Positions 43,456 through 47,415 of a stretch of DNA of 47,415 nt are shown piece by piece. The position numbers and the translations under genes were made by a program. Below the pieces are notes generated by a model. That model did not search any database. It saw only the letters and a list, made by a program, of their open reading frames with translations, and was not told where the DNA came from. How positions within the stretch are numbered: position 1 is the first letter of the stretch; each line of letters starts with the position of its first letter. The stretch is from Candidatus Micrarchaeum sp. (GTDB lineage Archaea; SpSt-1190; DYHY01): contig DYHY01000003.1 of NCBI GenBank assembly GCA_020723935.1, forward strand, positions 1-47,415, read 5' to 3'.

Positions 43456-44523
43456 ATGCAAGCGAAAAGCCGCGAAATTTCATCAAGGAAGTCCGACCAC
43501 ATCAGAATTTCCTTGAAAAACGACGTTAGAGGCGGCCAGTCGGCTCTTTTCGAGGACGTCGTCCTGCTCCACAACGCCGTTCCCGGAATGGATCACGGTG
43601 AAATTTCCCTGAAAACCCGCCTTTTCGGGAAGAACCTCTCCGCGCCGCTCCTGGTTTCAGGCATGGTTGGCGGAACTCCCGAGGCCGGGAGGATGAACCG
43701 GGCGATTGCGGAGGCCGTCGAAGCCCTCGGGCTTGCCATGGGGGTCGGAAGCCAGCGGATAATGCTCGAAAAACCCGGGACGGCGGACACCTTCCGCGTG
43801 AGGAAGTACGCGAAGCGCTCGCCGGTCTTCGGGAACCTGGGCCTCGCCCAGTTCACGCAGGGCAATCTGAAGCCAAAGGACGCGCGCCGCGCGATGGAGG
43901 CGATCGAAGCCGACGGGATGTTCATCCACCTCAACCCGGCGCAGGAGCTCGTGCAGCCCGAGGGCGACAGGAACTTCTCCCGCGGGATCGAGAGGCTCGC
44001 GGAGATATGCGACGAGCTGGACGGCGTCCCGGTGATAGCCAAGGAGACGGGGTGCGGCGTCTCGGGGACCGTCGCGCGCAGGCTGATAGACGCCGGAATC
44101 TCGGGAATCGACGTCTCGGGCGCGGGAGGGACGAGCTGGATAGCCGTCGAGCGCATCAGGTCCGGCGATCCCGTCCCTGGGGACGCCCTCCTCTCCGCCG
44201 GCTGGGGGATACCGACGGCCGCAAGCGTCATGATGTGCTCGGGCCTCGGCGTCCCGGTCATCGCTTCGGGCGGGATGGGCTCGGGCGTGGACTGCGCCAA
44301 GGCGATAGCCCTCGGGGCGGCCGCCTGCTCCATCGCGCAGCCGGTCCTCGCGGCGTATTCGCGCGCGGGGCGCAAGGGGGTAGAGGCGCGCCTCCTGCGC
44401 GCCGAGGACGAGCTCAGGGCGGCGATGTTCCTCACGGGCTCGCGGGATCCGAGGGCCCTAGCAAAGGCGGAGCGACGCATCTTCGGGAGGCTCGGGGAAT
44501 GGGCGCGCGCGAAGAAGGCATGA
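43456..44523 (+). CDS. fni: Isopentenyl-diphosphate delta-isomerase type 2
   Basis: SAPLLVSGMVGGTPEAGRMNRAIAEAVEALGLAMGVGSQR, HLNPAQELVQPEGDRNF, VIAKETGCGVSGTVARRLIDAGISGIDVSGAGGTSW. Confidence 0.95.
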   Translation: MQAKSREISSRKSDHIRISLKNDVRGGQSALFEDVVLLHNAVPGMDHGEISLKTRLFGKNLSAPLLVSGMVGGTPEAGRMNRAIAEAVEALGLAMGVGSQRIMLEKPGTADTFRVRKYAKRSPVFGNLGLAQFTQGNLKPKDARRAMEAIEADGMFIHLNPAQELVQPEGDRNFSRGIERLAEICDELDGVPVIAKETGCGVSGTVARRLIDAGISGIDVSGAGGTSWIAVERIRSGDPVPGDALLSAGWGIPTAASVMMCSGLGVPVIASGGMGSGVDCAKAIALGAAACSIAQPVLAAYSRAGRKGVEARLLRAEDELRAAMFLTGSRDPRALAKAERRIFGRLGEWARAKKA

Positions 44524-45278
44524 CGAGCCGGGATTTCCGTTTCAGGAACCCGGCGGGGGACCTGATTTCGGCGAGGCTCATCTTCCCTAAGAAGCGGAAG
44601 GGCCCGTCGACTATGGCCGTCTTCTGCCATGCCTTCGGCGCGAACAAGGAGGCGATATGGGAAAAGCACCTCGCCCCCAGACTCCTTTCCCTGGGCTGGG
44701 CCTGCATGGCCTTCGACTTCCCCGGCTGCGGGAAGAGCGCCGGGAAGTTCTCCGACACGACGTACGCGCGCGACATCGCGACGCTCGAGAGGGCCGTCGC
44801 CGCGGCGCGCAAGCGCGCGAAATTCTCACGCCTCGTCCTCGTCGGCCACAGCAGGGGCGGCGCGTGCGCACTCTACTACGCGGCGAGGCGCAGGGTCGCT
44901 GGCATGTTCCTCCTCGCCCCGCGCTCGGACGTCGGCAACACGCTCTCGAGGTTTTCTGCGGACCAGCTCGCAGCCTTCCGAAAGAAGGGGTTCTTGACAT
45001 TCAACGACAAGCTCCAGAAGAGGCTTGGCCCCGGCTACATGGGCGACATCGCCGGCAGGAAGGGCGAGCCCCTGCGCCTCGCCGGGAGGATAGCGTGCCC
45101 GGTGACGATCGTCCACTGCGCGGAGGACGGGGCGATCGCGCTCGCCGAGTCGCGACTGCTGACGAGGAAGCTGAGGCAAGGGACGCTCGTGGCGGTCCCC
45201 AAAGGGGACCACTTCTTCCACGGCCTGCGCGAGAGGGCGGCGGACGAGCTTTCGAGGTTCGCCCGCTCCCTGGGTTGA
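44520..45278 (+). CDS. Alpha/beta hydrolase
   Basis: ATGA overlap; MAVFCHAFGANKE, FDFPGCGKSAG, LVLVGHSRGGACALYYA, DGAIALAES, PKGDHFFHG. Confidence 0.88.
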   Translation: MTSRDFRFRNPAGDLISARLIFPKKRKGPSTMAVFCHAFGANKEAIWEKHLAPRLLSLGWACMAFDFPGCGKSAGKFSDTTYARDIATLERAVAAARKRAKFSRLVLVGHSRGGACALYYAARRRVAGMFLLAPRSDVGNTLSRFSADQLAAFRKKGFLTFNDKLQKRLGPGYMGDIAGRKGEPLRLAGRIACPVTIVHCAEDGAIALAESRLLTRKLRQGTLVAVPKGDHFFHGLRERAADELSRFARSLG

Positions 45279-45367
45279 GCGGACCGCGGACGAAGGAAAG
45301 GGACCCGGCGGGGAACTGGAAAGATGCTTCGGCCAACGCTTAAAATCCTCCGCCGGGGGCTTCTCGC

Positions 45368-46537
45368 ATGGGCTGCAGGATCTGCGAGGGGGCCGGCGTT
45401 TCGCGCTGCCCGATACATTCCAAGGCGATCCTCCCCCGCGTGAAGTTGCATGTCTCCAAGGGATCCTTCTTCGGCGACTCGCCGCCCTCTGTCTTCGTCG
45501 GCCACCACGGCTATCCGCGCGTGCGCGCGGGCGTCCTCGCTCCGCCGGTGGAAGGCGAGGACCTGGACAGCCCGTCGAAATGGTTCGCGCAGCGCCTCGA
45601 GATACCGCAGGTCGTCGAGAAGCGCCTCTCGCTCCTCAACCTGTCGTTCTCGGCGAACATCAGGAAGCCCGCGTCCGCCCGGGAGTATTTCGACGAGATA
45701 GCGCTCGCGGTCACACCGACCGAGGTTGAGGCGACGACGGCACGGATGCTGCGCGATTCAGTCTCCTTCGACAAATACAACTCGCCCATGGGCCTCTCCG
45801 TCCCGCTCCTCGACCTGAAGGTAACGTCCAACCCCAAGATCCCGGGAAAGGTGGACTCAATCCTTTCGGAGAAGAACCTCCCCGCGGCCGAGGCGGCGCG
45901 CGAGCTCTTCGGCGACGGCTTCGACGTCTACTACCTCCAGCGCCTCCTCTCGGCCGGGCTGCTGGGGAAGTCGCAGCAGGGGAAGCGCCTCGTCCCGACG
46001 CGCTGGAGCATAACCGCAGCCGACTCGATAGTTTCCGAGGACCTGATAGGGAAGATACGCGAGTTCCCCCCCGTGGAATCCTTCCAGGTCTTCAAATCCC
46101 GCCACCTGGACAACGAGTTCCACGTCGTACTCGCGCCGCATGCCTGGGCCTTCGAGCAGCTCGAGGGATACGTCCCGTCCGGGACCCTGATGGTGGACAC
46201 GGAGTTCCACGAGGGGAGGAAGGACTACGCGAGGAACGTCGTCGGAGGCTACTACGCCGGGCGCCTCGCCGCCTGCGAATACCTCCTCTCGAAAGGCAGG
46301 CAGGCCGCGGTGATCGTCCTGCGGAGCATCGGCCCGGCCTACTACGCGCCCCTGGGCGTGTGGCAGGTGCGGGAGAACGTAAGGAACGCGATGGCGGGCC
46401 CCCCGGCGGAGTTCCCGGGCCTGGAGGACGCCCTCGTCCACGTCTTCAGGGAGAGCCGCCTGGACAGGGCGGCGGTCCTGCGCGAGTCAAGGCTCCTCTC
46501 CTTCCTGAGGAAGCAGGCGAAGATCACTGCCTTCTGA
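45368..46537 (+). CDS. nreA: DNA repair protein NreA (archaeal NRE family)
   Basis: N-terminal CRICEGAG...CPIHSK; SPPSVFVGHHGYPRVRAGVLAPP; FHVVLAPHAWAFEQLEGYVP; RSIGPAYYAPLGVWQVRENVRNAM. Confidence 0.85.
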   Translation: MGCRICEGAGVSRCPIHSKAILPRVKLHVSKGSFFGDSPPSVFVGHHGYPRVRAGVLAPPVEGEDLDSPSKWFAQRLEIPQVVEKRLSLLNLSFSANIRKPASAREYFDEIALAVTPTEVEATTARMLRDSVSFDKYNSPMGLSVPLLDLKVTSNPKIPGKVDSILSEKNLPAAEAARELFGDGFDVYYLQRLLSAGLLGKSQQGKRLVPTRWSITAADSIVSEDLIGKIREFPPVESFQVFKSRHLDNEFHVVLAPHAWAFEQLEGYVPSGTLMVDTEFHEGRKDYARNVVGGYYAGRLAACEYLLSKGRQAAVIVLRSIGPAYYAPLGVWQVRENVRNAMAGPPAEFPGLEDALVHVFRESRLDRAAVLRESRLLSFLRKQAKITAF

Positions 46538-46586
46538 GGCGCGGCGGGGGTTTCCATTATATTTTCCGGCGCGGCGCCCCCTCGGG

Positions 46587-46853
46587 ATGGCGAGAATACG
46601 CGCAATCTTCCGCGGCCTAGTCCAGGGAGTGGGCTTCCGCTACCACGTCCTGACTATTTCGCGCGACTTCCGCGTCACGGGGTTCGTCAGGAACAGGCCC
46701 GACGGCTCGGTGCTGTGCGAGGCGCAGGGCGAACTCAGGGAGGTGGAGAAGTTCTTGGACGCAGTCGAGGGCACCGCACCCGGCGAGCTCGAGAGGACCG
46801 AGCGCAAGGAGCTCCCGGACGTCAAGCGCGAGGCCGCCTTCAGCGTGATGTGA
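46587..46853 (+). CDS. acyP: Acylphosphatase
   Basis: RAIFRGLVQGVGFRYHVLTISRDFRVTGFVRNRPDGSVLCEAQGE. Confidence 0.95.
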   Translation: MARIRAIFRGLVQGVGFRYHVLTISRDFRVTGFVRNRPDGSVLCEAQGELREVEKFLDAVEGTAPGELERTERKELPDVKREAAFSVM

Positions 46854-46933
46854 CATTCGGGGTTCCGACCCCTTCCGGCGGAAACGGGAAGCGCTTTTCT
46901 ATCCTCCGCTGAGGATGTGCGCCCCTTGGGGCT

Positions 46934-47415
46934 TCACTTCCCCTTGGCTTCCAACTTCTTCACGAACTTGTCGCCGCCCTCTAGCTTGTCCCATGCGTGG
47001 TCGAAGAGGTCCTGCAGGGCGCTCGCGAAGAAAGGCGAGTGCACCCAGATCCCCGTGTCGTAGGTCGGATGGACCTCCTCCTCAGGGAGCAGCATGAAGA
47101 GCACCTCTTCGCCGTCGATTATGTAGAAGCGCGCCTTGATGTGGTTCATGTAGCGCACGTCGCACGCCTCCAGGAGCGTCTTGACCGCGTTGTGGTTCTC
47201 GGGCGTTATCTCCACGGCAATCCTCGTCTTCACGCCCTTGCCCTTGGCCTCCTTGAGGCTCGCGAAGTGGAACTCCGCGAGGCGGTTTATCTCCGAGATG
47301 CTCGCGACGATGTATATCGACTTCTCCGCGTCCTTGATGAGCAGGTCAATGTGGTCGTGGAGGTTGTGGCGGCCTTTGAGCGCGCCGGATAGCTCCGTCG
47401 GCTCTATCATCTCGA
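46934..47415 (-). CDS. TrmB-like transcriptional regulator, C-terminal effector domain (5' end beyond window)
   Basis: LHDHIDLLIKDAEKSIYIVASISEINRLAEFHFASLKEAKGKGVKTRIAVEI...VRYMNHIKARFYIIDGEEVLFM (PLD-like TrmB C-terminus); likely runs off the right edge. Confidence 0.7.
   Translation of the reverse strand, partial: EMIEPTELSGALKGRHNLHDHIDLLIKDAEKSIYIVASISEINRLAEFHFASLKEAKGKGVKTRIAVEITPENHNAVKTLLEACDVRYMNHIKARFYIIDGEEVLFMLLPEEEVHPTYDTGIWVHSPFFASALQDLFDHAWDKLEGGDKFVKKLEAKGK

Overview
This GC-rich (visibly about 60% or more) archaeal chromosomal segment carries information-processing genes: uL1/uL10/P1 ribosomal proteins, aRF1, ValRS, family B DNA polymerase, TBP, histone, MBF1 and NreA. It also has archaeal lipid genes (CarS, CDP-alcohol phosphatidyltransferase, type 2 IDI) and tRNAs Leu(UAG) and Gln(UUG). 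The compact layout, many small membrane/zinc-ribbon proteins and 'QGALEYLITYGWAILIIVIIGGALF' class III signal pilins suggest a DPANN-type archaeon; this placement is inference. The main accessory feature is a surface-filament (type IV pilus/Tad-like) locus at ~28.96-39.25 kb: five membrane-anchored pilin-like proteins (one of 659 aa, sequon-dense), a wHTH-like protein, a secretion ATPase, two TadC-like proteins and three paralogous pilins. A KaiC-family ATPase lies next to it and an A24 prepilin peptidase elsewhere in the window. Observations most worth a second look: a divergent ferritin-like/FTR1 pair in which both genes lack their 5' ends at one junction (~28,604); a structured RNA with mutually exclusive hairpins (~41.50-41.68 kb); a tRNA-Gln-like element with its own TATA box but no T-arm (~13.15-13.25 kb); mosaic pilin paralogues; and two frameshifted genes. 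No CRISPR array or transposon was seen. Gene calls come from reading the translations only; no database search was run.
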